DNA of 64,000 bases. Origin: Myxococcales bacterium (GTDB taxonomy: Bacteria > Myxococcota_A > UBA9042). The stretch is from positions 62,001 through 126,000 of the forward strand of contig CANLIC010000008.1 in assembly GCA_947491025.1 (NCBI GenBank). Reading direction: 5' to 3'. Of the stretch, positions 51,614 through 61,019 are shown piece by piece (positions within the stretch are counted from its first letter, which is position 1; each line of letters opens with the position of its first letter). Under the pieces are notes generated by a model that made no database searches, was not told the DNA's origin, and saw only the letters and a program-made list of their open reading frames with translations. The translations under genes were made by a program, and so were the position numbers.

Positions 51614-53574
51614 AGCGCGCGCTCCGACGCTTTTTCGAGGCTGGGGCCGCCGTTGATGGTGATGGGCTGTACGAGCGCCACCCAAGCGCGCTGCGTGGGA
51701 GCTCACTGCGTACATCTGCGGTGCTGGTCACGGCGTTGCTGACGTCGGCACTTCTCGCCACCGGCTGCGCGCAAGGCGAAGACACCGCCGGTGAGACCGG
51801 CCTCGGCGTCATGCGGCTGGCCCTCGGCGCGGCGATCCCAGGCGCCACCCATATGCGGGTCGACGTCTATCACGGGCCGCTGGTCAACGCCGCGGCGACG
51901 CCGAAATACGCCTTGGCGTGCGGCCCCTACCTCGACAGCGGTGGCGCCCCGCTCAACCCGTTCACGCTCGACAAGCTCCCGGCGCGCAAGGACTACGCGG
52001 TGACGGTGCGCCTCTTCAGCGATGCGGCCTGCACCACGGAGGTCTTGATCGCCTACCGGGCCGAGATCGCAGTGCAGGCGGACGCGGGCGACGCGGCGAA
52101 CAACCCCTACTACCTGCAGCCGGCGATGCTCGGCGCTTTCGCCGGCATGGCGGTGGCCAGCGACAGCGTGCGTGCGGAGGTGGCCAAGCGCTCGTGCACC
52201 AGCGACGCTGAGTGCACGACGGCGCACCCGGCAGCGGTCTGCGCCGGCAACAAGTGCGCACTGGAGAGCCTGTTCCCGCTCAACGGCGGCGCCAGGCGCG
52301 GCCTCCCAGCCGTGGTCGGCCTCGCCGATGGCAGGGTCGCGATCCACGGAGGCGCCTCGGTGCAGGGCGACGGCAACCTGTGGGCGGCGACCTCACAGCG
52401 CGTCGAGATCTTCGACCCCAAGCTCGGTCGCTTTGAGCAGCCGGCGGCAACGATCGGTGGCTTTGAAGACGCGGCGCGCGTAGCGCTGGCCACCGCAAGC
52501 TCAACAGAAGCCGCAGCCTTCCTCGTCGGCGGCGGCAGCGCACGCATCGTCCTCGGCCGCGAAGGCGCCAAGCTGCGCACGGGCCTCGACGACGCGACCT
52601 GCGGCGCCGCCAGCGACTGCCCGATGAGCGCGAACGTGTACCGCGTTGACGTGCAGGGGCGGCAGGCGACCTCGGCCGCGCTGCCGGCGCCGCGTGCGCT
52701 GCCGATCGTGGCCCAGGTCGTGACGGCGCAAGGGCCGCGGCTCTTGGTCGCCGGCGGCGCGACGGTGCCTCTGCCGAAGTCGGGCGACCCCCGAACCGGC
52801 GATTCGCAGCTTTGCGCCCTGGATGGCAAGGTGGCGACCTGCACGGCTTCCAAGGCGCTGATGCAAGCGGGCCGCGCCGGCGCTGCCACGCTGTGCCTCG
52901 ACGTCGCCGAGCTCTCGCCGCACGGTTGCAAGCGGCTCTTGGTCCTCGGCGGCCGGGCGAGCAAGTCGGCGCAGCTGGCGGAGATCTACCACGCTGGCAA
53001 CGACGCTTTTGAGCCGGTCGCCATCGGCCCCGGCATCAACCCCGAGCAGCTCCACGGCGGCAGCCTGGTGCGCCTGGACGACAAGCTGGCGCTGCTGATC
53101 GGTGCCACATCGACGCCTCTCTTCCTCGACCCGTCCGCATCGACGGCGCCGGGGACCTTGGCACCTCTGCTCATCACCATTGACGAATCGACGAGCCCGC
53201 TGCGCCTGACGCTGGCTGAAGCCCCTCTCGGCAGCTTTGGCGGCAGCGACGGCGGCAAGCGCGCCTTGCCGGCGGTGCTGGCCCTCCCGGCGCGAACGGG
53301 CGCCGCGACAGAGATTCTGGTCGCTGGCGGCATCGACGCGGCCGGCAAAATCTTGGCCGATGCCCTCGTCTTCGACGCCAGCGGCACGGCGGTGGCGCGT
53401 GTGCCGCTCGAGGCAGCTCGCTATGGCGCGCGACTGGCCGCGATCGGCGGCAGCAGCCCCTTTGGCGGCTGCGCGATGCTCGTCGGCGGCTTTGGTGCCG
53501 GGTCTGGCGCGGCCAGCAAGGACGAGGCCCTGGCGCATATCGAGATTTACTGCCGCAAACCCCTCAAGCCCTGA
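51610..53574 (+). CDS. Kelch-like lipoprotein
   Basis: A 654-residue predicted lipoprotein. The signal has an unusually long n-region (about 34 residues) and ends in the lipobox LLATG-C53. Residues 60-190 are beta-rich, with a short Cys cluster near 195-218 (CTSDAECTTAHPAAVCAGNKC). From about 220 the sequence repeats GxxxV.GG and PxxxR.LP motifs (VGLADGRVAIHGGASV, RLLVAGGATV, KRLLVLGGRAS, EILVAGGIDAAG), as in Kelch-type propellers. ATGA overlap with the PEGA gene implies coupling. A binding rather than catalytic role is inferred. Confidence 0.75.
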   Translation: MKRALRRFFEAGAAVDGDGLYERHPSALRGSSLRTSAVLVTALLTSALLATGCAQGEDTAGETGLGVMRLALGAAIPGATHMRVDVYHGPLVNAAATPKYALACGPYLDSGGAPLNPFTLDKLPARKDYAVTVRLFSDAACTTEVLIAYRAEIAVQADAGDAANNPYYLQPAMLGAFAGMAVASDSVRAEVAKRSCTSDAECTTAHPAAVCAGNKCALESLFPLNGGARRGLPAVVGLADGRVAIHGGASVQGDGNLWAATSQRVEIFDPKLGRFEQPAATIGGFEDAARVALATASSTEAAAFLVGGGSARIVLGREGAKLRTGLDDATCGAASDCPMSANVYRVDVQGRQATSAALPAPRALPIVAQVVTAQGPRLLVAGGATVPLPKSGDPRTGDSQLCALDGKVATCTASKALMQAGRAGAATLCLDVAELSPHGCKRLLVLGGRASKSAQLAEIYHAGNDAFEPVAIGPGINPEQLHGGSLVRLDDKLALLIGATSTPLFLDPSASTAPGTLAPLLITIDESTSPLRLTLAEAPLGSFGGSDGGKRALPAVLALPARTGAATEILVAGGIDAAGKILADALVFDASGTAVARVPLEAARYGARLAAIGGSSPFGGCAMLVGGFGAGSGAASKDEALAHIEIYCRKPLKP

Positions 53575-53580
53575 GCCAGC

Positions 53581-55680
53581 GTGGCCCACATGTCGGCGCG
53601 GGGTGCGGCGTGGCTGGGTGGCGCGCTGGCGACCCTGCCCTGGCTGCTGACGTCCGCGCCGGGCGCAGGCTTCTACGACGCAGGTGAGCTGGCGGCGGCG
53701 GCCACCGAGCCCGGCGTCCCGCACCCGACCGGGTTTGCACTGCTCTTGCTGCTCGGCCAGCTGGCCCAGGCCCTGCCCTTTGGCACGCTGGCCGGCAAGA
53801 TCCACGCCATTGGCGCAGCGGCCGGCGTGGCGGCTGCGGCGCTGTGGTGGTGGGCCGGGCAGCGGGACAGCGGCGGAGCGGCGGGGCCGCCCATGGAGAC
53901 CGAGCATCGGCCAGCCTGGACGCTGATGACGACCGCGGCGGCGGCGCTTATCGCCGTGTCGCCGCCGCCGCTCGCCCTGCACCTGCGACAGGCGGAGGTC
54001 TATCCGCTCTTGCTGCTGCATGCCGCGGCGGGCTTGTGGCTGCTGCTCGGGCGCCGCGGGCCCGTCCGGCTGATCGGGGCGGGCCTGCTGCTTGGCCTCG
54101 CCTGCGGCGTGCACGCCGAGGCGATCGTGCTGGCGGCTGCGATCGGCACCTACGGCCTGCTTTCAGGCGACGCCGGCGGCCGTGGCCAGCGGCTGCGGGC
54201 CTGCCTCGGCGCAGCAGCGGCGGTGGTGGCGGGGGCGCTCTGCGTGGTCGCTCTGCCGCTGGTCGCGAGCCGACGGCCGCTCCTCGACTGGGGCGGGGTC
54301 GACTCGGCCACGGCGCTGTTCAACCACGTCAGCGCCGCCTCGATCCGCGCCGCCTTCGCCGACCAGATCGGCGCCGCACCCCTCACGGCGGCGAGACAGC
54401 TGACCCTGATGATGGCGGCGGAAGCCTGGCCGTGGCTGGTGGCGGGCGCCCTCACCGCGGTCGCAGCGCTGCACGCTTCGGCCGGGCAGGCGCGGCGACG
54501 CTTGGTCGCGGCGACGCTGGCTTTGGCGCTCATCGACATCGGCTGGGCCGTCTTCATCAACCCGATGGGTGTGCGCGACGGTCAGGTGGGCCTGATTGCC
54601 CTCTTGGCGTTCGGCGTCCTCGCTGGCGACGGTGTGGTCCAAGTGGCGCGCGCTGCGGCGCGCCGTGGGGGAATGGGCCGGGCGCTGGCGGTCGCGGGGC
54701 TCGGGGCTGTGGCGGCGGCGGCCCTGTACGGCTCGCTAGCCGTGCTGCCGACCGCTGCGCTGGAGGGCGCCGCCCGCCATGCCGACGCCATGCTCGACCC
54801 CTTGCCGCCGGCGGCGCTGGCGATCGTGGCGCACGATCACACGGCGTCAGCGTGCCTCTGGTTGCAGGCGGCCGAGGGCGCGCGCCCTGACGTCCGCTGC
54901 CTGCCGGGCGTCTTTGCGCGCGATGCGCGGATGCTGCGGCGGATGGGCCTGCGCCTCCAAGACGCCCCGATGTTGGCCTCGGCGACGCTGCTGGCTGCGG
55001 CCAAGGACAGCCGGGGGCGTGCTGCGGCCCTCGGCGCGCTGCTGCGACCGGCAGCGGCCGCTGGCGTGCTGCGCTGGGAGCCGGGGCTCGTCTTCGAAGA
55101 CGCTCAGGTTGCTGGCGCGCTGCGGCCGGGCTGGCCCTTCGGCGCCGTTGCGCTGCTGCCGCAGCCCTTGACCGCGACCGTCGCCGACGCCGAGGCCGCG
55201 GTGGAAGCGATGACGCGCGCATGCCGCGGTTGGGGCGAGCGCTGCGCCGAGGGCAGCCCCCTGCAGCGCCACCTCGCCTCCCTGCAGGCGCTCTGGGCGA
55301 CCTGGCTCTTGCCCCGCGCCCCGGCGCCGGCTGCGGCGTTGTTGGAGCGGGCCGTGATGGCGGGCGCTGGTGGCGCGCAGCCGCTGCACAACCTAGCGCT
55401 GGCGCGGCTCGGCCAAGGGCGGGCCGCCGAGGCGCTCGGGCTTGCGGAGCGCGCGCTGGCGCTGGAGCCGGGCTACCTGCCGGCGCACCGCAGCGCCAGC
55501 CGCGCCGCGTTGCAGCTCGGCCAGGCGGACCTGGCGCTTCAGCACGCCAGCGCCAGTGGCACCGATGCCAACTGGCTGCGGGGCTTGTCAGACGCGGCGC
55601 GCAGCGGCGGGCAGATGGCTCTGGCTGCTGAGCTGGAGGCGCTGGCCGGGGAGCGAGACGCGCGGCGGCCCGGGCCCTAG
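53581..55680 (+). CDS. DUF2723-type membrane glycosyltransferase-like protein
   Basis: A 699-residue polytopic protein. The first periplasmic loop carries FYDAGELAAAATEPGVPHPTGFAL, matching the DSGEF...GVPHPPG motif of DUF2723 (GT117-like) proteins related to protein O-mannosyltransferases, with an acidic Asp/Glu pair as the likely catalytic site. About nine to eleven hydrophobic helices occupy residues 5-400. The soluble C-terminus (about 400-699) ends in TPR-like helices (PLHNLALARLGQGRAAEALGLAERALALEPGYLPAHR). The start is uncertain: GTG 53581 or ATG 53590, neither with a strong ribosome site. It follows the Kelch-like gene by 6 bp, so it is probably in the same operon. Acceptor and sugar are unknown. 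Confidence 0.78.
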   Translation: MAHMSARGAAWLGGALATLPWLLTSAPGAGFYDAGELAAAATEPGVPHPTGFALLLLLGQLAQALPFGTLAGKIHAIGAAAGVAAAALWWWAGQRDSGGAAGPPMETEHRPAWTLMTTAAAALIAVSPPPLALHLRQAEVYPLLLLHAAAGLWLLLGRRGPVRLIGAGLLLGLACGVHAEAIVLAAAIGTYGLLSGDAGGRGQRLRACLGAAAAVVAGALCVVALPLVASRRPLLDWGGVDSATALFNHVSAASIRAAFADQIGAAPLTAARQLTLMMAAEAWPWLVAGALTAVAALHASAGQARRRLVAATLALALIDIGWAVFINPMGVRDGQVGLIALLAFGVLAGDGVVQVARAAARRGGMGRALAVAGLGAVAAAALYGSLAVLPTAALEGAARHADAMLDPLPPAALAIVAHDHTASACLWLQAAEGARPDVRCLPGVFARDARMLRRMGLRLQDAPMLASATLLAAAKDSRGRAAALGALLRPAAAAGVLRWEPGLVFEDAQVAGALRPGWPFGAVALLPQPLTATVADAEAAVEAMTRACRGWGERCAEGSPLQRHLASLQALWATWLLPRAPAPAAALLERAVMAGAGGAQPLHNLALARLGQGRAAEALGLAERALALEPGYLPAHRSASRAALQLGQADLALQHASASGTDANWLRGLSDAARSGGQMALAAELEALAGERDARRPGP

Positions 55681-55706
55681 CCTTCAGCAACAGGTCACTC
55701 GCTGGG

Positions 55707-56414
55707 CTAGCGTCCGATACGGCCGAAACTGCGCTGCAGCTCGACGACCTTGCCGAGGATGACGACGTCCTCGGCCCGCAGGCGCAGCGGTGCGAAGTCG
55801 GGATTGGCCGGCCGCAGCTCGACGACGGCGCCATCCCGGTGCAGGTGCTTCACCGTGGCCTCGTCGTCGAGCAGGGCCACGACGACCTCGCCGTCGCGGA
55901 CATCGACCCCGCGCCGGACAATGACGACGTCGCCGGGCAGGATGCCCGCGCCGACCATGCTCTCGCCGCGGACCCGCAGCGCGAACAGCTCGTCGTCGGG
56001 CGCCGCCATGCGAGTCGGGATCCGCTCGACGTCCTCTTCCAAGGCCAGTGTCGGCGCTCCGGCCTGCACGCGGCCCAGCAGCGGCACCAAGCGAACCGCC
56101 GTCGACGGCTCGCAGAGCTGGTAGCCGCGTGCCCGGCCGCGGACCTTGCCCGGCGTCTGCTGCAGCCGACCTTCGGCGGTCAGCGCCTGCAGATGGACCT
56201 GCACCGACTGCGCGGCGCGCAGCCCGAGGGCATCGCGAATCTCCCGCACGGACGGCGGGTTGCCCTCGAGTAAGCGAGCCCTGACGTAGGCGAAGATCCG
56301 ATCTCGCGTCGGCGATGGCCGCGCCGGCGACACCTCGGCGCCGGTGTCAGCGCGATCGCCCCGGCTGGCGGCTGAGCGGCTCGATGGCGTTAGGGCGGTT
56401 CTGGGCGGCGACAT
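55707..56414 (-). CDS. lexA: SOS repressor LexA
   Basis: DNA-damage repressor that cleaves itself when RecA is activated. It has 235 residues as called. The winged-helix DNA-binding domain contains RDRIFAYVRARLLEGNPPSVREIRDALGL (35-65) and QSVQVHLQALTAEGRL. Cleavage is expected at A118-G119 (VQAGAP); the catalytic pair is S152 (GESM) and K189 (EATVKH). The frame is open to a TTG at 56480, but that lies upstream of the promoter, so ATG 56414 is preferred. A GTG at 56333 would give about 208 residues, also plausible because the first 30 residues look unstructured. The promoter carries a palindrome that is a good autoregulatory operator. Confidence 0.92.
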   Translation of the reverse strand: MSPPRTALTPSSRSAASRGDRADTGAEVSPARPSPTRDRIFAYVRARLLEGNPPSVREIRDALGLRAAQSVQVHLQALTAEGRLQQTPGKVRGRARGYQLCEPSTAVRLVPLLGRVQAGAPTLALEEDVERIPTRMAAPDDELFALRVRGESMVGAGILPGDVVIVRRGVDVRDGEVVVALLDDEATVKHLHRDGAVVELRPANPDFAPLRLRAEDVVILGKVVELQRSFGRIGR

Positions 56415-56451
56415 GCGTCCATCCGGCGCGCGTCGGCGCGGCGTGGGCGCG

Positions 56452-56480
56452 ATCGTATGGACAGTTGTCTGTCCTGGCAA
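56452..56480 (-). promoter_or_regulatory. Promoter of lexA (minus strand)
   Basis: On the minus strand: TTGCCA (56480-56475), a 17-bp spacer, then TACGAT (56457-56452). Predicted start near 56445, about 30 nt before ATG 56414. Confidence 0.55.
56459..56474. promoter_or_regulatory. Candidate LexA operator
   Basis: GGACAG-TTGT-CTGTCC is a perfect 6-4-6 inverted repeat lying entirely within the spacer of the lexA promoter, an ideal place for autorepression. LexA box sequences differ widely among deltaproteobacteria, so the identity is inferred from place and symmetry. Confidence 0.55.
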
Positions 56481-56572
56481 GGGGCACGCTTGCGCTGGAC
56501 GGCGCCGGCGGCGACACTGTGTGGCGCGCGCAACGCGGCGGCGGCGGCCCAGCGGCGACGGCGGGAGGACCC

Positions 56573-57838
56573 TTGAAGGAGCGCGGACATCCCGATCGCG
56601 CCGCTGCCACGACGGCGGAGGACCTGGTCGCTGAGTGCAGCGGCAGCGGGCCGTGGCCGACGATGGTGCCAGGCCAGCTGCAGGACTGCGGGCCGGCCTA
56701 TCGGGTGCTCGATGCCGAGGGCAGGCGCCTGCGGCCAGCCCCGCCCGAGCAAGTCACCGAGGAGACGGAGCTGGCGCTCGCGCTGTGGCGCCACATGGTG
56801 CGGCTGCGGATCATCGACGAGCGCATGCTGGCGATGCAGCGTCAGGGTCGCATCGGATTCTACGGCGCAATCACCGGTCAAGAGGCGGGTGTCTTCGGTG
56901 CGGCGGCGGCGCTGCAGCTGCGCGACTGGGTCCATCCGGCGCTGCGCGAGGGCGGCATGGCCCTGTGGCGCGGCTTCTCGCTCCGCACCTGGCTGGCCAA
57001 CTGCTTCGGCAACGTCGAGGACACCTGCACCAAGGGCAGGCAGATGCCCTGCCATTACGGCTCGCGGGCCCTGAATCACGTCACGCTGTCGTCGGTGATG
57101 ACCACGCAGTTTCCCCAGGCCGTGGGCACGGCCTTCGCGATGGCGGCCCGCTGCAGCGACGCCGAGGACGCCACCGGCGACCGCCCGGTCTGCTTCGCGG
57201 CGATCGGCGACGGCGCCACCAGCGAGGGCGACTTCCACGTCGCGATGAACATGGCCGGCGTGCTGCGACCGCGCGGCAAGGGCCTGCCGCTGGTGCTCTT
57301 TTGCGCCAACAACCAGTGGGCGATCAGCACGCCGTACGAGCGCCAGACCGCGGCGCCGACGCTGGCCCATCGGGCGATCGGCTATGGCCTCGGCGCAGCG
57401 CGGGTCGACGGTAACGACGCGTTGGCCGTCTTTCAGGTCGTGGCAGAGGCAACGCGTCGGGCCAGAGTCGGCGAGCCGCCGGTCTTCATCGAGGCGATGA
57501 CCTACCGCGTCGGCGCCCACACCACCTCCGACGACCCCAGCCGCTACCGCGACGAGCGCGTCACCGAGGCATGGCGGGCCCTCGATCCCATCACCCGGCT
57601 GCAGCGCTACCTGCTCGCCTGCGGTCAGTTGGACGAGGCGGCCGTGGAGGCACACGCCCGCGCCTGTGACGAAGAGGTGCGGACAACCCTGGCCAGCGTC
57701 GAGGCGCTGCCACCGGTGGCGCTGCACACGCTCTTCGACGATGTCTACGCTGAGCTGCCGCCACACCTGTTGCTGCAACGTCAGGAGGCCGAGGCCGCCG
57801 CTGAGGCCCTCGCCGCCGCCGGCGCGCGCTCCGCCTGA
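56573..57838 (+). CDS. 2-oxo acid dehydrogenase E1 component, alpha subunit
   Basis: Thiamine-diphosphate-dependent alpha subunit of a pyruvate or branched-chain 2-oxo acid dehydrogenase. It has 421 residues as called. The TPP motif is GDGATSEGDFHVAMNMAGV running to CANNQWAIS. YRVGAHTTSDDPSRYRD matches the phosphorylation-loop region, in the branched-chain-like form. The family core begins near YRVLDAEGRRLR. The TTG start is chosen for GGGAGGA just before it; ATG 56663 would give 391 residues without a ribosome site. The matching beta subunit, E2 and E3 are not beside it: the next gene, 4 bp on, is a metalloprotease. It diverges from lexA. Confidence 0.87.
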   Translation: MKERGHPDRAAATTAEDLVAECSGSGPWPTMVPGQLQDCGPAYRVLDAEGRRLRPAPPEQVTEETELALALWRHMVRLRIIDERMLAMQRQGRIGFYGAITGQEAGVFGAAAALQLRDWVHPALREGGMALWRGFSLRTWLANCFGNVEDTCTKGRQMPCHYGSRALNHVTLSSVMTTQFPQAVGTAFAMAARCSDAEDATGDRPVCFAAIGDGATSEGDFHVAMNMAGVLRPRGKGLPLVLFCANNQWAISTPYERQTAAPTLAHRAIGYGLGAARVDGNDALAVFQVVAEATRRARVGEPPVFIEAMTYRVGAHTTSDDPSRYRDERVTEAWRALDPITRLQRYLLACGQLDEAAVEAHARACDEEVRTTLASVEALPPVALHTLFDDVYAELPPHLLLQRQEAEAAAEALAAAGARSA

Positions 57839-57842
57839 GCCG

Positions 57843-60800
57843 ATGACGACGCGGCGGCGACGCTGGGCGCAAGGTGGCGGTCGGTCCCTCGCGCTGGCGC
57901 GGGCCTTGGCGTCGCTCTGCGTACTGCTGGCGATGCCGGTGCAGGAGGCCGCTGCCCACGACGGCGGCCTGCGCTGGCGCACGCTGACGGCTCGGCGGGT
58001 GTCGGTGCATTTCCCGGCGGGTTACGAGGCCATCGCCCGCCACGCGGCGCGCAGCGCCGAGGATGCGCTGACGACGCTGGCGGGCGTGCTTCCCTATGAG
58101 CAGCCGCGGCGGCTGGAGCTGACGCTCGACGACTACGGCGACGACAGCAACGGCTGGGCCATCAACTTTCCATACGATCACGTGCACCTGAACGCGGCAC
58201 CCCCGCGCATCGGCAGCGACCTCGAGGGCAATGGCGACTGGGTGCGGGCGCTCGTCTTTCACGAGATCGCGCACATCCTGCACATGGGCCAAGCCAGCGG
58301 GCCGGCGGCGTGGGTCAACGCCGTCCTGGGGCGCACCTACCTGCCCAACGCGGAGCTTCCTCGCTTCTGGCTCGAGGGCCTGGCCACCTGGATCGAGACC
58401 CGCTACGTCGGCGGCGACACCGCGATGCGGAGCCCGAACGGCAGACCTGCCCGCGGCGGCCGGGTCGAGGGCAGCGTCTTTCTGGCCCGCCTACGCGCCG
58501 CCGCGCTCGACAATGCCTGGCCGACGCCGGAGCAGCTGACGGGCGCGCCGCTGCATTGGCCGCGAGGCCGCGGGTGGTATGTCTTTGGAAGCTGGCTGCT
58601 GGACCACCAGGCGCGCGCCCATGGCGCCGAAAAGACCACCGCCTTCGTCGCGGCGTTCGGCAAGCTCGTGCTGCCCTTTGCCATCCAGTCGCTGTACCGC
58701 CAGGTCTTCGGTTGCTCGCTGCACGCGATGTGGCGCAGCGCTGAGGCCGAACTGCGCGCGCGCCAGAGCGTCGAGCAGCGCTGGCGGGGCCTCGGCCTGC
58801 AGCCACCGGTCTCGGCGGCCGACCTGCTCTCGATGCCTGTGCCCGAAGCTCGCGGGACTGCGGGGGCGGCCAGTGCGCTGCAGATGCTACGGCCGCGGCG
58901 CGTCAGCCTCGACGGCGAGGGCAAGGGCCGCCTACGCGCCCACCCGGACGGCGCATCGGTGGTCTTCGCCGCGGCGCCGGCGGACGAGCTGGCCCGCATC
59001 GAGCGCCTCTGGCCCCAGAGCGGTCGGCGCCAGACCCTGCACGTCTGCGAGGCCGATTGCGACGACGCGATGGTCACGTCAGATGGCCGGTGGTTGGTCT
59101 ATGCCGCGACCCGACCGCACCGCATGGTCTACCGCCGCAGCGAGGTGTTCTGCGCGCCCCTGGCCGACGACGGTGGGGCTGAGACGGCGCTCCAGCGGAC
59201 CTTTGGCGCCCGGGCCCGCGAGTTGGCGCTGGATCCTAGCGGGCGGCGCATCGCTTGGGTCGGCCTCGACCGCGGACACACCCGCATCGACGTCGCTCCC
59301 TTCGACTGCGAAGGCGCCGACCGGCTGCGGGCGCGGACGGTCCGCCAAGCCGCGTCGCCAGCGCAGCTGCTCGGCACTCCAGCGCTGACCGACTCAGAGA
59401 CGCTCTTTTACACCGAGGGCTGGGCGCGCGAGCGGCGACTGTGGCGGCTGGACCTGGCGGCACATCCGACGGCGGCGCCGACCGAAATCCCTCTGCCGAC
59501 AACCGGATGGATCGGAGACCTGAGCGCCCACGTCCGCCGCGATGGCCCGCCGAAGCTTGTCGCCGTCGTCGAGCGAGGCACTTTCCGCGACGCAGCGTCG
59601 CTCGACCTCGACGCCCTGGCAGTCGGTTTCGTGTTGCGCAGTTGGACCCCGACCGGCGTCTCATCGGCGGCCATGCTGGCCGACGGGGCCGTCGTCACCG
59701 CCGAGCATCGCGGCCGCGGGATGGAGGCGTTCCTCTGGCCGCCACTGGACGCGACGATGAGCAACGCACCGCCGCCGCCGGCTTTCGAGTCGGCGGTAGC
59801 GAACGACGCGCCAGCGGAGCCCTACGCGCCGGCAAGCGAGCGTTGGCGCGAGGCAGACTACAACGCGCTGCCGACCCTGCGCCCCTTTCGCTGGCAGCCC
59901 ATCATCGAGGCCGGCGCGGTCGGGGCGCCGCTCGACCCAGCAGCTTTCGTCGTCGGCACCGATCTGCACGGGCGCGATGCCCTCGGTCTGTACGGATTCG
60001 GCCTGCAGCTGCGCAGTGACCTGCTCTTGCAGCGACCGACCGCCATTCTGAGCCTCAGCAGCGAGCGGTGGCGCCCGCATTGGGGTCTGCTGCTGGCCAC
60101 GCTCCCGAGCACGGCCTGGGCGCGGCGCGGCTTTGTTTCCTACCCCTTCGCCACGCGGGTGTCGTTGCTTCGGCTGTCGACTGCGCTGCAGCTGCCGGCG
60201 GCGCGCGGCGGCCACCAGCTTGGACTCGCCTTGCGCCTCGGTCGGTCGGACTTCGAGACCGAGCTGGAGGCGTTCCGCGCGCGGGTCCTGCCGGACGAGC
60301 CCTTCGGGCCGGTCTCAACGCCTGTGCGGCGGGTTGGAGCGGGCGACGTCTCGGCCTCCATCGGCTGGGCCCGCTCCGAGCGCTACCCCGACTCTGCCGT
60401 CTCGGAGCGCGTTGCCGCCTGGACCCTGGCAGCGACTTGGGACGAGCCGACGCTGGGCGCCCCGTCGCGCAACTTGCGCCTCGACCTCGACCTCCAGCGC
60501 TCTTTTCGACTCGGCCAGCACCGGGTCCTGGCCCTGCGGGGCCGCCTCGGCCATGGCGCCATCGTGCCGAAGGGCGCTGTGCCCTACCAGGTCGTCGGCG
60601 TCGGGCCGAGCGACCTGCAGGCGCTGGTGACCGGCGTCGGCGGCGGCGACTTCGGCGCTGTGCGCGGCCTGCTCGATCCGAGGCGGGGCGAGCGCCTCAT
60701 CGCCGGCCGCTCCCTGGCGTGGGCGTCGGCGCAGCTGCACCTTCCCTTGCTCGACATCGGCCGCGGTTTTGACACCTTGCCGCTCTGGCTCGGTCGCCTG

Positions 60801-61019
60801 TGGTGGACGCCTTTCGTGGACGCGGCGGCGGCGCTGGCCGGCGAAGAGTCCGAACGCCGTGAGCGGTCGACCACTTCGGGCGCGCTGTGTTCGCTCGGGG
60901 CGGAGCTGCGGCTGCAACTCGACGTCGGTTACGTCGCGGCCGGAAGTCTGCGCTTGGGCGCGGCGGGCATCGTCGGCGGCAATGGCGGCTGGAGCGCCTG
61001 GCTGCGGCTTGGCGACTGA
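57843..61019 (+). CDS. Exported HExxH metalloprotease fused to propeller and beta-barrel regions
   Basis: A 1058-residue predicted exported protein. A basic start and hydrophobic helix end at AAAHDGG. The peptidase domain has the zinc motif HEIAH (140-144) and a downstream glutamate ligand E178 in WLEGLATW, so it is a gluzincin-like active site with all ligands present. Residues 320-650 are beta-rich with TolB-like repeats (DGRWLVYAATRPHRM, GRRIAWVGLDRGHTRIDV). From about 700 the sequence has alternating strands (LGLYGFGLQLRSDLL, HQLGLALRLGRSD, RVLALRGRLGHG) ending in WSAWLRLGD, resembling an outer-membrane barrel. The ATG follows the E1 gene by 4 bp. A surface-anchored protease is inferred. 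Confidence 0.78.
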   Translation: MTTRRRRWAQGGGRSLALARALASLCVLLAMPVQEAAAHDGGLRWRTLTARRVSVHFPAGYEAIARHAARSAEDALTTLAGVLPYEQPRRLELTLDDYGDDSNGWAINFPYDHVHLNAAPPRIGSDLEGNGDWVRALVFHEIAHILHMGQASGPAAWVNAVLGRTYLPNAELPRFWLEGLATWIETRYVGGDTAMRSPNGRPARGGRVEGSVFLARLRAAALDNAWPTPEQLTGAPLHWPRGRGWYVFGSWLLDHQARAHGAEKTTAFVAAFGKLVLPFAIQSLYRQVFGCSLHAMWRSAEAELRARQSVEQRWRGLGLQPPVSAADLLSMPVPEARGTAGAASALQMLRPRRVSLDGEGKGRLRAHPDGASVVFAAAPADELARIERLWPQSGRRQTLHVCEADCDDAMVTSDGRWLVYAATRPHRMVYRRSEVFCAPLADDGGAETALQRTFGARARELALDPSGRRIAWVGLDRGHTRIDVAPFDCEGADRLRARTVRQAASPAQLLGTPALTDSETLFYTEGWARERRLWRLDLAAHPTAAPTEIPLPTTGWIGDLSAHVRRDGPPKLVAVVERGTFRDAASLDLDALAVGFVLRSWTPTGVSSAAMLADGAVVTAEHRGRGMEAFLWPPLDATMSNAPPPPAFESAVANDAPAEPYAPASERWREADYNALPTLRPFRWQPIIEAGAVGAPLDPAAFVVGTDLHGRDALGLYGFGLQLRSDLLLQRPTAILSLSSERWRPHWGLLLATLPSTAWARRGFVSYPFATRVSLLRLSTALQLPAARGGHQLGLALRLGRSDFETELEAFRARVLPDEPFGPVSTPVRRVGAGDVSASIGWARSERYPDSAVSERVAAWTLAATWDEPTLGAPSRNLRLDLDLQRSFRLGQHRVLALRGRLGHGAIVPKGAVPYQVVGVGPSDLQALVTGVGGGDFGAVRGLLDPRRGERLIAGRSLAWASAQLHLPLLDIGRGFDTLPLWLGRLWWTPFVDAAAALAGEESERRERSTTSGALCSLGAELRLQLDVGYVAAGSLRLGAAGIVGGNGGWSAWLRLGD

